From Cricetomys ansorgei (Eukaryota; Chordata; Mammalia; Rodentia; Nesomyidae), in the NCBI GenBank assembly GCA_026225945.1, contig JAMJFZ010001816.1, positions 5,509,501-5,573,500 on the forward strand: a stretch of DNA of 64,000 bases. Direction: 5' to 3'. The notes under the pieces are model-generated. The model saw only the letters and a list, made by a program, of their open reading frames with translations. It did not search any database and was not told the origin of the DNA. Positions within the stretch are counted from its first letter, which is position 1, and every line of letters starts with the position of its first letter. The position numbers and the translations under genes were made by a program. This document shows positions 46,261 to 57,787 of the stretch, piece by piece.

Positions 46261-47430
46261 GAAATATCAGGCAAGTGTCTTCGAAAGCCTCTAGCTCATA
46301 TTAATCTTTACCATCTCAGACACTCTCAACGCACACCGCCAGAATCAGACTCAGGACCCAGGGCTCTCATTTATAACTGGGACCCTGAGGGACTTTTTCT
46401 CTCTTTGACCATTTCTAAAAGTAATTCATGTCTCCTCTAAGGTTCTTTTATTTATTATTAAGGGAATCAAATCATGAAATATATATTGCCCAGTACTGTC
46501 AAAAGTAAAAACACACAATAAGGATTCCAGGGTAGAACAGGCACAGAAGAAAATCAATTCTAATAACAGAACAGGTGACATTTCATCATTCCACTTTATT
46601 CAGCCACCAGCCAAAATTACTAGATGTCTACCCTCCTTACTCAGTCTTCCAAATAGCACTCTGAATAAGGATTACTCTTATATCTTTTTCAGCTGAAATA
46701 AGCTATGGTTTAATTTAAGAACATCAGTTGTGGGAGAACTGGCATATCTGCCCAAAGTAAGATACTACATACAAGTTAGCTTGGGCAAGAATTTAAATCT
46801 GTTTAAAAACAGATTTATCATCTTGAACTTAGTACAGGGGATCCATATTTTAAATACCAATAAAACCCATAAAAGTAAAATATCCTGGCCCTTCAAAAAG
46901 TTTTGCAAATACCTAAACAGCTTCGACTACTTACGATAGAACACAATAAAGTAAAAAAGAAAGCTTTAAAACATACTTTTTTAATAGCCGATGTCCGTCC
47001 TAACTCTGGCTTTAAAATAAATTGAGCATTCTGCTCATTAAATCCAGGGAAAATTAGAAATAATTAGAATTTACCTCATTGAAAGTAGTAACACCAACTA
47101 ACACAGTTTTGTAGTCAATTTAATATCCAAGATGTAACCAGATCAAGATTAAAACATTTCAAAATTGGTATGGAATTTATAGCAAGCTCAGTTACTCTCT
47201 GGTTCCATTATTAAAAATTAAATAATACTGTGTAATATATCATAATAGCCTGTGCGTATTTTTGCCTTAAGCCTCGGGGATGCAAAACACTATTCAATTA
47301 TATAATTCCTTCCTCTTCTTTGATAGTTAGCAAAATTTTACCTCTCAGTAGTGCTTAATAAACATAGTACATTTTCCTTCTAAGTTAATGATCCAATGGT
47401 AAACATTTACTTGGGAAATGTAACTAATAC
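46261..47430. other. Unique AT-rich sequence
   Basis: No element assigned. Confidence 0.45.
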
Positions 47431-47431
47431 T

Positions 47432-47858
47432 TGTCTTGGTTTGAATATAAAATGGTCCCCTCAGCACACAGACTCATTAATGCTCTATTCCCAGCTGGCC
47501 ATTCTGCTTTAGAAGGTTTTGGAAACTTAGGAGTTAAGACCTAGTTGGTAGAAATAGACCACAGGGGACACGTCCATAAGAATGTTTCTTATCTGTGAGC
47601 TCCGTCTATCTGACTGACCATCTGTCTGTCTGTCTCTCCTCCCTCCCTTCTCCTCTTCACTTTCTCTCCTCTTCTTGGATGAAATAAGATAAAGAATTCC
47701 TAGGTAGAAGCATACCTCCACCATGATGCTCTTACCAAGAGCATGAGGCTAACCAACCATGAATGGAATTCTCTGAAACCATTATTCTCAATATATCTTT
47801 CCTGTCTTAGCTTGTTTTCTTAGGTATTTCATCATACTGACAAAACATGTTTAACACA
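47432..47858 (+). mobile_element. MaLR-type LTR (ORR1-like)
   Basis: TGTCTTGGTTTGAATATAAAA, GGTCCCCTCAGCACACAGAC, CCCAGCTGGCCATTCTGCTT and AGGTTTTGGAAACTTAGGAG follow ORR1. It ends at CATACTGACAAAACATG...AACACA. TG...CA termini are present. A CTGT/CTCC-rich patch (47605-47690) is internal. Flanking 5-mers (ATACT and GAACT) match at three of five positions, so any duplication has decayed. Confidence 0.78.
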
Positions 47859-47904
47859 GAACTCAATCTCATTTTACTGCATGATCATAGTCAGCTTTTC
47901 CTTG

Positions 47905-48312
47905 GTGCCTACTACATGCCTATTACCCGTAAATAGAGGCACCTACTACATGCCTATTATCTGTGAATGGGGGCACCTACTGCATGCCTATTACCTGTGA
48001 ATGGAGGCACCTACTGCATGCCTATTACCTGTGAACAGAGGCACCTACTGCATGCCTATTACCTGTGAATGGGGGCACCTACTACATGCCTATTACCTGT
48101 GAATGGGGGCACCTACTGCATGCCTATTACCTGTGAATGGAGGCACCTACTGCATGCCTATTACCTGTGAATGGGGGCACCTACTGCATGCCTATTACCT
48201 GTGAATGGGGGCACCTACTGCATGCCTATTACCTGTGAATGGGGGCACCTACTGCATGCCTATTACCTGTGAATGGGGGCACCTACTGCATGCCTATTAC
48301 CTGTGAACAGAG
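47905..48312 (+). repeat. 34-bp minisatellite, 12 units
   Basis: Exactly 12 consecutive units of 34 bases, built around CACCTACTGCATGCCTATTA followed by CCTGTGAATGGGG. Variation is confined to a few sites: ACTACATG versus ACTGCATG, and unit ends GGGG, GGAG or ACAGAG. Unit 1 is the most diverged, at the edge. There are no unique spacers, so it is not CRISPR-like. Confidence 0.98.
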
Positions 48313-48617
48313 ACACCACCTGAGCCACATTACTTATATTTTCTCATCCCACTTTTCACAGAAAATGATGCTGTTGAGGATATTAAAAGCTACAGAGGTT
48401 CAATAAGACTCTGAAGCCACGCATGCAAAATCCATGCCCATTCCTATGCCCCACAACTCTCTGTGAGTTTGGCAACCAACTGCAGACAAGCTAAAGCAGA
48501 AGTTTGGAAAGAAAACTAGTACTCTAGAATGTTTGGGGGAAATAGATCAGAACAGTATTTTCTTTGGAACCTGTATGATCCCTTTAAAGCAATGCATTCC
48601 TCCACCAATAGAAGTAC

Positions 48618-48745
48618 ATCTCAGTGGGGCTTGGTAGGGGAGGTGTGTAATCCTAACACCTGGGAAGTCCAGGGAGAAGGATCAAGAGTTCACGCAAGGC
48701 CAGCCTGAGTTGCATGTGATCTTGACTCAAAATTACCATCACCAA
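48618..48745 (+). mobile_element. B1/B4-like SINE
   Basis: GTGGGGCTTGGTAGGGGAGG, TGTGTAATCCTAACACCTGG, CAAGGCCAGCCTGAGTTGCA and ATCTTGACTCAAAA follow an old B1-type order. Confidence 0.65.
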
Positions 48746-48958
48746 GAACAAAGGAAATCCACCTGCCATTCTCTGCTTCTCCTGTGAATATAAAAGGTAG
48801 TCAGCCATCTTCCTGAGTCTTCTGGCATGTCCTGCCTCCTCTGCTAATATAGACTCTAGCCCAATGGAACCATAAGCTGAATAAAGTATTTCTTCCTTAA
48901 ATTGCTTCTGGTCATGGCATTTACCAGAACAACAGAAATAACCAATGCAACTTTGAAG
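48746..48958 (+). mobile_element. MaLR-type LTR 3' part
   Basis: ATTCTCTGCTTCTCCTGTGA, CTCTAGCCCAATGGAACC, AAGCTGAATAAAGTATTTCT, TTAAATTGCTTCTGGTCATG and AACAGAAATAACC match the 3' half of rodent MaLR LTRs, including the AATAAA signal. The SINE directly upstream may have been inserted into or recombined with it. Confidence 0.7.
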
Positions 48959-50110
48959 ACTGTTTCTTTGAAGGCTGCTTTCCATTTCAGTATTTTAAGG
49001 TTATGAAGTCACAAGAACTGCAATTTATGAGAAACTTTAAATGCACCCACATAAAATCACATTCAAGGACTATGAGGACTCCATCATCAGATGAAAATGT
49101 ATTATCTGCCATTCAAAGGTGGTGTCTCATCCCTGTGACATAATAACTCATGTGAAAAACTTAATATTTATTTTGGCTCATGGTATCAGGAGCCATCAAT
49201 CCACTGTGGCTGAAAAACATCAGAAGCAGGTCAGTCCATGGTGGAGGGAGCTTAGCCCACAGCTTTCTCAAGTTTTGGTGGGTCAGGAAGCAGAAAGCTC
49301 AAACCACAAGTGCAGCCTGACTATAACCTTCAAAAACTAGACCCCATTAACCCAATTCTATCAGCCACCCCTCCCTCTTCAAAGACTCCTCATCTTCCAC
49401 AGACAGTGCCACAATTTAAGGCCAAATGTCCACGCACAGTGAGCCTGTGTAAGACATTTCACATTTAATCCGTAAAGGGGTGGTAACTAGACCATTATCA
49501 ATATCAGTGTCTTTCAGGGTCTTGTCTACAATTCTGAATCTTTGGCTTTACCCCAAACTATTGAGGCACTGTGAGCATTTTAATAGGATACCCTGTTGAC
49601 TTGCATTAACACTAGCATTTGTAAAGAGAATTCACTGTTCTTAAATTGGTCTTGAATTACATTTTTTAAAAGAAAACATTTGAATATACTTAAAATATTT
49701 TAACTCTAATAATAGAAAAAAATATGGGGTTCCTCTCTCCTGAAAATTCAAGCAACAAGAAACATTTTATTTATTGAGGCTTCTGAAGCATCCTGTTTTT
49801 CTTTGTCAACATTATATTTGGGAGACATTGTGTTAAAACAAAAATTACATGAAAAGACTTGGTTAATTTCCAATGTCAGTTGCTACATAAACAAGAACAG
49901 AAACAGAATCTGCTCAGAAAATAATAAAATGTCCTTCTCTTTTGTTCAATAGGAATCTTCAAAGTCTGTTAGAATCATTAGATGGGTCACAGGCTCAGGC
50001 AATTCCTCCTAGATGTGCTAAAACTCAGGGAGAATGTGACTAATTGACATTCGATTGTTTTTCTCTTTAGTGAGATGTCTGTGTACAGGTCCTATCTAGT
50101 TGCACAGAAG
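48959..50110. other. Unique sequence plus one old repeat
   Basis: 49165-49450 (TATTTATTTTGGCTCATGGT, GGTCAGTCCATGGTGGAGGG, GTCAGGAAGCAGAAAGCTCA) looks like an antisense ancient mammalian repeat of uncertain name. The rest is unassigned. Confidence 0.4.
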
Positions 50111-50518
50111 TGTTAATGTTGTGGGGTATTCACCAGAGAAGACTGCTCTGACATGGGCTTAAACCAACAGAAAGTCTTTATCAGTCGGTTGGTGACTGCA
50201 CTGGGTGTTTAGGCTTCCAGTGTAGCCTCCAGCCTTTTTCAGGATTAGCTTTTAAGCACAAAAACCATATTATGGGTAAACATACTAACAAGAGCAGTTA
50301 GCCAGAAGCAGAACTACAGAAGCTAAAAACAAGGTTAGTACATTTTGAGACTTTCCCAGAACTATATGGACTTGGATGGATTGGGCCTTGGCTTTAGTTT
50401 TGGCAGGTAGTATGGTCCATATGCTGATTCTTACATCCAGAATGACACTTCCATCATGGAGTCAATTGTGCTAAGGCCTCAGAACCTACAAAGTTCTGGG
50501 AACCTGTTACAGTTAACA
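50111..50518 (-). mobile_element. Probable solo ERV LTR (antisense)
   Basis: Read on minus it starts TGTTAACTGTAACAGG and ends ...TTGTGTGGGGTA-type complement CCCCACAACATTAACA. Termini form TGTTAA/TTAACA inverted ends. ATAAAGACTTTCTGTTGG lies near its 3' part as a polyadenylation-like region. The alternative left edge is 50117 (TGTTGTGG). No flanking duplication identified and no internal ERV sequence nearby. Confidence 0.45.
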
Positions 50519-52228
50519 CCTACCTATACCACTTAACAGCCTTTTGAAAAATATTATTCCATTTGGCCTTACATGTTGTCATTTTACCACAGTAAGCACT
50601 GCACACCTTAGCAGAAAGGACAGTCATATCCTCATTATTTATCTGCCACAATGGGGTGGGGATGACAATTCAGGGTTCATTACATAGGTAAAGGAGGCTG
50701 GAGAACAGGAAAAATAATGACCACTCAAATCAAACTGGCAGTATCAATTCACAAGCCCCAATAACTGAATGAATAAGAACTTGCATTTTCTCCTTATTGA
50801 ATTATTGGTTTGGTAATATCCAACGGAACCTTAATTGTATCTTCTCTCAGAAGCTCAAAGAGAACTGAAATGACTTAGCAGACTAAAAGACTGAATACAA
50901 TTCAATCAAACCATTCCAACTGTCCTCATCATGGACAAAAGGAAATAACATAACATATGAGACTGTGCTTATGAATGTCAACATGGAGAGTCTTAGAAAG
51001 TGAGTATCTAAACTTACCAGAAATTGAAAGTAAGATAAAGTAAGATACAGTGGTGAACATAAAGCCTCCTGAGAAAGCAAATAAAGTTTAAATAATTCAG
51101 GACACTAACTTCTCTATAGCAGTTGTATGCTTTCCTAATTTTTTATCTCCTCACATTTAAAAAAGACTTGACCTGAAAGTTTATACTTTTAAAGTTTATA
51201 TTTATATAATTGTACATATTTATGGGGATGGTATGTTAATTCAATATATGTATATAAATATTTAATTATATATAAGTATATATAATATTTCATTATATAT
51301 TTATATAATTATAATTATATATAATATCTAATTATATAAGTTTAATTAACATTTATATCTTTAACTTTTAATAATTTCTATGTATTAAGAAACTCTTCCT
51401 TCTCTTCCTCCTAATTGCTTTGAAGCATACTCCTCATTGTTGGAGCATGTAGACACTTATGAGCTACAGTAATGCTGAGGAATCACTTCGTCTCATCTAA
51501 AGTTAATTTGGTACTTGTTAACAAAATTCTTTCTACCCCCTCTTCATCCGTTTATACTCTCTAACGTTCACACCATACGATTCTATGAAGTCAACTTTAT
51601 TGACTCTCACAATTACTATAAATACACAATGTTCAACCTTGGGAGTCTAGCTTGTTTCATAGAGCACAGTGCCTTGCTCAACCACTGTTTCTACAAATGA
51701 CAGGATTTCATTCTTTTTCTGGATTTAATACAGTTCCATTTTATATATTTAAACACAAATGAATATCTTGATTTCATACCTTGAATGTTATGGATAATGG
51801 TACATTTTAAACTATTTTAAGCAAATTCTGAAAATGTTTTCATCTGTCTGAGTCTACTTAGGAATTTTTTGGTGCTTCCCAGTGGTTTTGATTACAAAGT
51901 GATCTCATTTTACTCTTCATAGTATCACTTCAAGCTATGACGTAAGAGGGCAAAGCTCTTGCTTCAGTTGGTCAACAAGGCACATCCTAACTGGGAAAGG
52001 ACAACATTCCCATAATACAGCCATTGGACAACTCAGCTCCCTTTGAAGCATTTCCTTTCAATTCCTTTCAAAGTCTACAAATAAGAAGGAGCCAACGTTG
52101 GATGAATTGTTAGAAATAACAAGTAATTTACATCTTTCACAGACTTATTTTTTATTACAGAATGATATTGTGCAAATGAATTTTGCCCACCATAGTAACC
52201 AGAAAAACATGAAATCAAAGTCACACTT
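50519..52228. other. Unique AT-rich sequence
   Basis: 51185-51360 is a dense TATA/TTATATA low-complexity tract. No gene recognised elsewhere. Confidence 0.45.
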
Positions 52229-52229
52229 C

Positions 52230-52340
52230 TGAGCCAGGCATGGTGCTTCATGCCTGTGATCCCAGCACTAAGGGGGCCAAGGCAAGATCACTGGTATGAA
52301 TTCAAGGACAGAGCATCAGAATCTGACTTTAAAAGAAGCA
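52230..52340 (+). mobile_element. Old B1-like SINE
   Basis: GAGCCAGGCATGGTGCTTCA, TGCCTGTGATCCCAGCACTA, GGCCAAGGCAAGATCACTG follow the B1 head. The 3' half is diverged. Confidence 0.78.
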
Positions 52341-52569
52341 TACTTCTTTACAGGTTATCAACTAGATGCAAAGAAGACACAATGAACTAAGTCCCAAAGG
52401 GTGGGAGCCTTTAATAACTGAGCAGAGATCATGGTCACATCCATACTTGGAGAGAATGAAATGCCACAGTAAAGAAGCAACGAGCTGTGAGCGGAAGGTA
52501 TTGTATCGTAAAGACACTCCTCCCCAGTAAAAGAGAAGTTGATTTAACAATATCAGTGTGCTTCAGGGT

Positions 52570-52659
52570 CCTGAGAATACGCAATGAGAAAATGACAAAC
52601 AGTGCTAAGAAAACTATATATCCATAGACAAAGAATAAACTTGTTCACTATTACAGTAC

Positions 52660-52692
<33 letters not shown>

Positions 52693-53115
52693 AATCAATT
52701 AATCTAAATGGTCTCAAGACTCAAATATAACACCTTAAATTCCAAGATTCCTCTAGAAGAAAATACAGAAATAAGCTTTGTGACTTCGGTTATGGCAACG
52801 ATTCCAAGAATCTTAACCTAAAATTACAGACCACAAAAGCAAAAATTAACAAATTAACAGCTTCAAACTAAGAAGCTATTGGAAAGAAAATGAAACAATA
52901 TCAGAGTAAATATTTGCTAAAGGGTGAACCTCTGAAATATCTAAGAATTTCATATCACTCCATAACACCATAACTAATAACTCAATTTTAAATAGACGAA
53001 ACACTTAATGAGCATTTATTTAAAACATAAAGAAAAATGTTCAGTCACAAATAACAACAGAGATAAAAACAAGGAACAAACAGTTGCTGCATACTGTAAG
53101 TATATTTAACAAATA
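52570..53115 (+). mobile_element. Ancient L1 ORF2 fragment
   Basis: AACAGTGCTAAGAAAACTATA and TATCCATAGACAAAGAATAA, then TCTAGAAGAAAATACAG, TATGGCAACGATTCCAAG and CACAAAAGCAAAAATTAAC, follow the C-terminal third of L1 ORF2 in old mammalian families, in sense. Frameshifts and stops throughout. An (AC)n expansion (52660-52688) sits inside it. Confidence 0.78.
52660..52688 (+). repeat. (AC)n microsatellite
   Basis: About 14 AC units inside the L1 ORF2-derived sequence. Confidence 0.95.
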
Positions 53116-53178
53116 GACCCTATACACTTAAAAACAGAAAAAAATGAGTCAAAGGAATATATAAGAATATGAAAAAAT

Positions 53179-53325
53179 GTTGGGCTTGATGGTAGCTGCA
53201 TGCCTGTAACCCCAATTGTGAAGTGGAGAAAGGTCAGAAGTTCAAGGTCATCCTCTGACTACATGGAAAATTCAAGTTTGAAAATAGCTGGGGCCCTACA
53301 AAGCACTGTATCAAGAAAAATAATA
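53179..53325 (+). mobile_element. B4-like SINE
   Basis: GTTGGGCTTGATGGTAGCTG, CATGCCTGTAACCCCAATTG, AGTTCAAGGTCATCCTCTGA, CTACATGGAAAATTCAAG follow an old B1/B4 unit. Confidence 0.65.
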
Positions 53326-53357
53326 AGAAGCAAAATAATATAAAAATAAAATTTTAC

Positions 53358-53530
53358 ATTCAGGTGGCGGTGGCACACACCTTTAATCCCAGCACTCGGA
53401 AGGCAAAAGCAGGCAGATCTCTGTGAGTTGGAGGCCAGCCTGTTCTACAGGGTGAGTTCCGGGATAGCCAGAACTACAACAGAGAAACTCTGTCTCAAAA
53501 ATAAATAAATAAATAACATAAAATAAAATA
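53358..53530 (+). mobile_element. B1 SINE with (AAAT)n tail
   Basis: GGTGGCGGTGGCACACACCT, TTAATCCCAGCACTCGGAAG, GCAGATCTCTGTGAGTTGG, AGGCCAGCCTGTTCTACAGG and ACAACAGAGAAACTCTGTCT give a well-preserved B1. The AAAATAAATAAA tail runs to about 53530. AAAATAAAATTTTACA before it and AAAATAAAATTTTGTA after it suggest a target-site duplication of about 13 bp. Confidence 0.93.
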
Positions 53531-54380
53531 AAATTTTGTAACCTAATAATTTCTATTATATTCTCCAAATTTTGACATAAACCAAGGAGGAAATGGAATT
53601 CATAACAACAGTGACCTCTCCTTGCTTTCATCACTGACACTATAAAAAATACTCCATTCCCCAGTGTCAAGAAATAAGTAGCATGGATTGTTTTAACTAA
53701 AGGAACATTTGGTCAAATTTCATTCTTAGTCCCAACACAATTCAATTACTGAATGAATTTCAATGGTCAGTGGGCTCAGAAAATGAGAGAATCAAATAAT
53801 AATAGTGGAAACAATATTGCTTCTAATTCTCCTAATTTTAGTGCAAAACCAAGCGAAACAAAACCATAGACAAAAGATAGCAAATCCAAGCAGCATAAAG
53901 TAAAGAATAATAACATCCTTTTGACAGCATAGAACAATCTTTGGTGAAATAAAAAGTTAATCCTAAGAGCATGTAGAGGTGGAATATTCATTTAAGAAGG
54001 GGTGCTGACAACCAGGGCAGGAAACTTAAAAACTGTAGAGGCAAGAAGAAATGGAATGGATTTTAACACTGAAAAACTTCAATCTAGGATTTTTTTTTTT
54101 TTTACAAATTCAGAATATATATGCAATTCTTCAGAAAAGAAGATGAAAAAATGACAGAGGAAAAACAGTATAAATATGATAAAATTGAAGAAATGTGTAA
54201 GCGGGTTACAGAGACCTCAGTGAATCTCCAGAAGAGAAAATGTGACGAAATCTGCACCAGAACTCATCATGCAGCAAATTTTTGAGCAGTATTGAAATCA
54301 AAAAGCTCAGGAAATACTTGTTTGGGCTTTGAGTTAAGGAGAGATATCTAGTCTAAGGTAGAAAGACCGCAATCCATAAG
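53531..54380. other. Unique AT-rich sequence
   Basis: A T-run at about 54090-54103. Nothing else assigned; possibly a degraded continuation of L1. Confidence 0.4.
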
Positions 54381-54384
54381 GAAA

Positions 54385-55290
54385 CCAAAATAGATTCCAT
54401 CAAAGTATAAATGCTTCCTATTCAAAAGATAATGCTAATAAATCAAAAGTCAAGTCTGCAGTGTGAAATATTCAGAACACATATATTTGATAAAAGAATC
54501 ATATTTAAGGTAAATGAAGATCTTCTATAAATCAGTAGTGACCTAATTTTAGGAAATAGCGAAAGACTTGAATCTTCACCAAAGAACATGTATGAATGTC
54601 CAATAAGAATGTGACAAGATGCTTAGAGTCATTAGTCACTAAGGAAATGCGGAAACCCACTAGCAACTCTGAACATGACAAGGCTGTAAAAACTGGCTGG
54701 GATACAGAGCAAGAGAAAGTCTCATTCTCCTACCTTGCAAATCCATTCAGCAGCATCTTAAAAGGTAAACACACAGCCATATTACGACCTGGTAGCTCCA
54801 CTTTCAATTGACAGAAGATATATGAAAGTGAACACCTTATCAACCACAAAATGCATAGAGTCTTCACAGCAATTTTAGTTGTAATAGCTAAAACTGAAAA
54901 CAATCCTCATTTGCACCAGTGGCATTATGAATAAGCAAAATGGCATGGAGCAGTCTTCAGCAATGAAAGGGACTTACACAAAGTATAGATGAATCTCACT
55001 AACATTACATTATAGCAAGAAGCCAAATGTAGGGTGTATATGTTATAATTCCATTTACTATAAATTCGTGGACAGAAAACGCAAACTAACATTTGTAGAA
55101 ATCAAATAGTGTTTGTGGCACTAAAGGTGTGGTTTGGATTAAGAGGAAAAGGGGATTCTCTACAGTGATGGTATTATGCTTTTGTGTCTGGCTTGTATAT
55201 TGGTCACACAAGTATATATATTCACAAAATGCATTGAACTTGGGATCTGCACATTTTATTGTTTATAAAATAACGTTAGGAAAGAGGTGT
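54385..55290 (+). mobile_element. Ancient L1 3' end (ORF2 tail plus 3' UTR)
   Basis: GCGAAAGACTTGAATCTTCA, ATGTCCAATAAGAATGTGAC, AAGATGCTTAGAGTCATTAG and TCACTAAGGAAATGCGGAAA are L1 ORF2. GATGAATCTCACTAACATTA and TATAATTCCATTTACTATAA precede a 3' UTR with ACTTGGGATCTGCACATTTT and ATTGTTTATAAAATAACG. This is a very old L1 lineage shared across mammals. Frames broken. Confidence 0.82.
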
Positions 55291-56072
55291 CTTCCATTTC
55301 ATTGTTCTTAAACTTTATCACCATAAACATTTCATTTTCAATGATGGCGCTGACAGGGTAGTTAGTATGTGGATTATAAATCAGAGTGTTGAATCTCAGT
55401 GGGGTGTGACTCGCTGCGGTCTCTTGTCCACCTTTGGGTCTTTTGACTAGTTTGTTTTCTTTGCACTGCATTCCCTTTCCCTCAACATCTGGGCCACAAG
55501 CATCGGCACAGAAGGAGTTAATGGATTTAAAATGTTAAGAAGGTTTTCCTCTGGGTCAGCACAATTTCAATACTAAATATAAGCTTTGCATACCAATTAT
55601 ATTCTTTTCTCTCTTGCCTACTGTGCTTCAGAATAAGGGAATGAGCCAAGGAGGGAACTGGAGAAGACCACAGGGAAAGGGGGCTGTAGTTGCTAAGGGA
55701 GCAGTCTTTTTGGCTTGGAGATGCTCTTTCCTGTTCAGAACCACAAGGGCAGTGGGGGGGGGGGTGGAAAAATAGTTATGACCAGTACTGAAAGACTAGA
55801 GGGAAATTTGAGAGTCCTTCATCAGAGCCAGCCTAGACAGACTGGAGACCACAGTAGGAGGCATGGATCATACCAGCCAGTGGAATTGCTGATTTATAAA
55901 CCTTCTGTATCCGGAACAAAACAAAAGTGTTAGACCTGAGATGGCAGACTAGTTACCAAAGGTGAAGATGAAGTTTATCAGGCTCTCAACCTGCACTGAA
56001 TACCAATACCCATTCTAGGTCTTCTGGCTGACCTCTTGCTATACCTCTGCAGCTAAAGGAATTCCCTACAGC
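55291..56072. other. Unique sequence with a G-run
   Basis: A run of about ten Gs at 55755-55764. No gene recognised; the 72-codon plus frame at 55715-55933 spans the G-run. Confidence 0.4.
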
Positions 56073-56073
56073 T

Positions 56074-56075
<2 letters not shown>

Positions 56076-56110
<35 letters not shown>

Positions 56111-56114
56111 ACAA
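56076..56114 (+). repeat. (AC)n microsatellite
   Basis: ACACAC run with one T interruption near 56106. Confidence 0.95.
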
Positions 56115-56177
56115 CGCACCTGCATGCTGCAGCTAATACACACACGAATGTGTGTATTGCAGCAATTACGTATTATT

Positions 56178-56203
56178 ATATAAATTATATATATATATAT
56201 ACT
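56178..56203 (+). repeat. (TA)n run
   Basis: AATTATATATATATATATAC. Confidence 0.9.
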
Positions 56204-57112
56204 ATATAAATTGTTCAGACAAGAGAACAAGCTGAACTGTCCTGAATTATAAAGATTACTAATTAAAGAGTGGAGCAAGAGGCACCTTTGTGATACTCAA
56301 TTTCAGTTGGATTAGCACAGAATGATGTAGTAAACTGGGAAAATGTTTACACATACTCTCATTTAATTTTCTCAATAATATCCACCTTGGAACTCTCTAG
56401 AGAAAATACATGTTTACTCAGGGAGGAAAATGTGAAGAAAGTTAGCTCCTGTAAACAATAAAGAATGAACATGAGCCAGGCTAGTGGTTGCCCATATACA
56501 CACTAGGGTATATGGTAAAACAGGAAAAAAGGAATAACAGGTGAATCTGTGGTTCAGTCCAGACTTGAGAACTACTGACTTTAGCAGATGAGAACTGGTA
56601 TTCAAAATCAGTGAAGTCTAAATCCTTAGATAGGCATCACAAAACAGGCTGGTACCATCTTCCTATGGAAAGAAGGAATGTGTTGAGGAAGTTTTCTATT
56701 TTCTAGTCAGGTAGACACTCAAAAGTGAAGACAGAGAACAAGAGGCAAAGGAACTATCCAAGAAGCAAATAACACAGCCCCACAGGGATTCATTGCTGCA
56801 GACAGCTTGATTAGACAGAGGTAAATTAAAGACTGTAAATCTTGAAAATATAGATAAACAAAAAGTATCTCACTGAAATCCAAGCTTTTAGCATTTTGCA
56901 ATATAACTTTTAATCAGTTTCTTCCAGTTTTTTATGTGTTTGTCTTAAAGAAGAAATACAAAATTATAAACAAGTTATTTTAAAAAAGCAGAATGACTCA
57001 GCTTAAGAAGAGACCATGTTTCTCTTTCCTGTGCTACTCCTCAGGGGAGGAAGGATAGGTGTGGGCTGAGGGCATAGGATCCCTGGGTTAGTGATTGCCA
57101 TGTACCTCACTG
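56204..57112. other. Unique sequence
   Basis: Nothing assigned. Confidence 0.4.
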
Positions 57113-57114
57113 TG

Positions 57115-57255
57115 TCTTATGTAATGTCTAATGCCACCTGTAAGCTGAGAACTTGGAAGGCTGAAGCAGGATGATTGCCTAAAGTTCAAGGCCACCTCTG
57201 TCTACATAGTGAGTTCTAAGCCAGCCGAGGCTAAATAGAGAGACCCTACTTTAAT
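57115..57255 (+). mobile_element. Old B1/B4-like SINE
   Basis: TAATGCCACCTGTAAGCTGA, GGCTGAAGCAGGATGATTGC, GTTCAAGGCCACCTCTGTCT, ACATAGTGAGTTCTAAGCC and AGAGAGACCCTACTTTAA follow the B1-type order. It directly precedes the Lx element. Confidence 0.75.
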
Positions 57256-57373
57256 AAGATCCCTCCAGGGATGCCCACTATTTCCACTCCTTTTCAATAT
57301 TGTGCATGAAGCATTAGCTGGAGCAATAAGGTAGGGAAAAAAATTAAAGGGATAAAGAGAGGAAAAAGTGAAG

Positions 57374-57461
57374 TCAAACTGATGCAGGGTTCAAGGTGAG
57401 CTTCCACTCACTATTAGGGTGCTCCTTACCTTTTAGCCCTGTCCAGAACCCAGCTCAAACT
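57374..57461. other. 81-bp insertion with a 7-bp flanking repeat in L1 ORF2
   Basis: Collinear L1 sequence reads ...AAGTCAAACT (57371-57380), then 81 unrelated bases, then resumes ACCCTATTTGCCAATGATAT. TCAAACT precedes the insert and is repeated at its end (57455-57461). Just inside are CAGGGTT (57384-57390) and AACCCAG (57447-57453), a near-match terminal inverted repeat. The family is not recognised. Confidence 0.5.
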
Positions 57462-57757
57462 ACCCTATTTGCCAATGATATATGAGAAAGCACAAAAAGT
57501 CTATCAAAAACTTCTAGAAATGATAAATTAGCAACATAGCAGGATACAGAATCGCCTGCAAAAGCAATAGCTTACCTATACATCAACAATAAATAACAGA
57601 GAAAGAGATCATGAACACATTCCCATCACAATAGCCCCCCCAAAATAAAACATCTAAGAATAAAGTTAACCAAATAGGTAAAAGACCTCTCTGCAATGAA
57701 AGTTTTAAATCCCTGAAGAGACGGATAAAGAAAATACTCAAAAATGGAAAGGCATGC

Positions 57758-57787
57758 TAATGCATTGATAGATAATGCATTGATAGA
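57758..57787 (+). repeat. 15-bp tandem duplication
   Basis: TAATGCATTGATAGA occurs twice in tandem inside the L1 ORF2 remnant. Confidence 0.9.

Noticed and set aside
47905..48312. CRISPR-like array
   Set aside because: Units are directly adjacent with no unique spacers, in a eukaryotic genome. It is a minisatellite.
52570..55290. One continuous ancient L1
   Set aside because: The second piece restarts at an earlier ORF2 position than where the first stops, so at least two insertions are needed.
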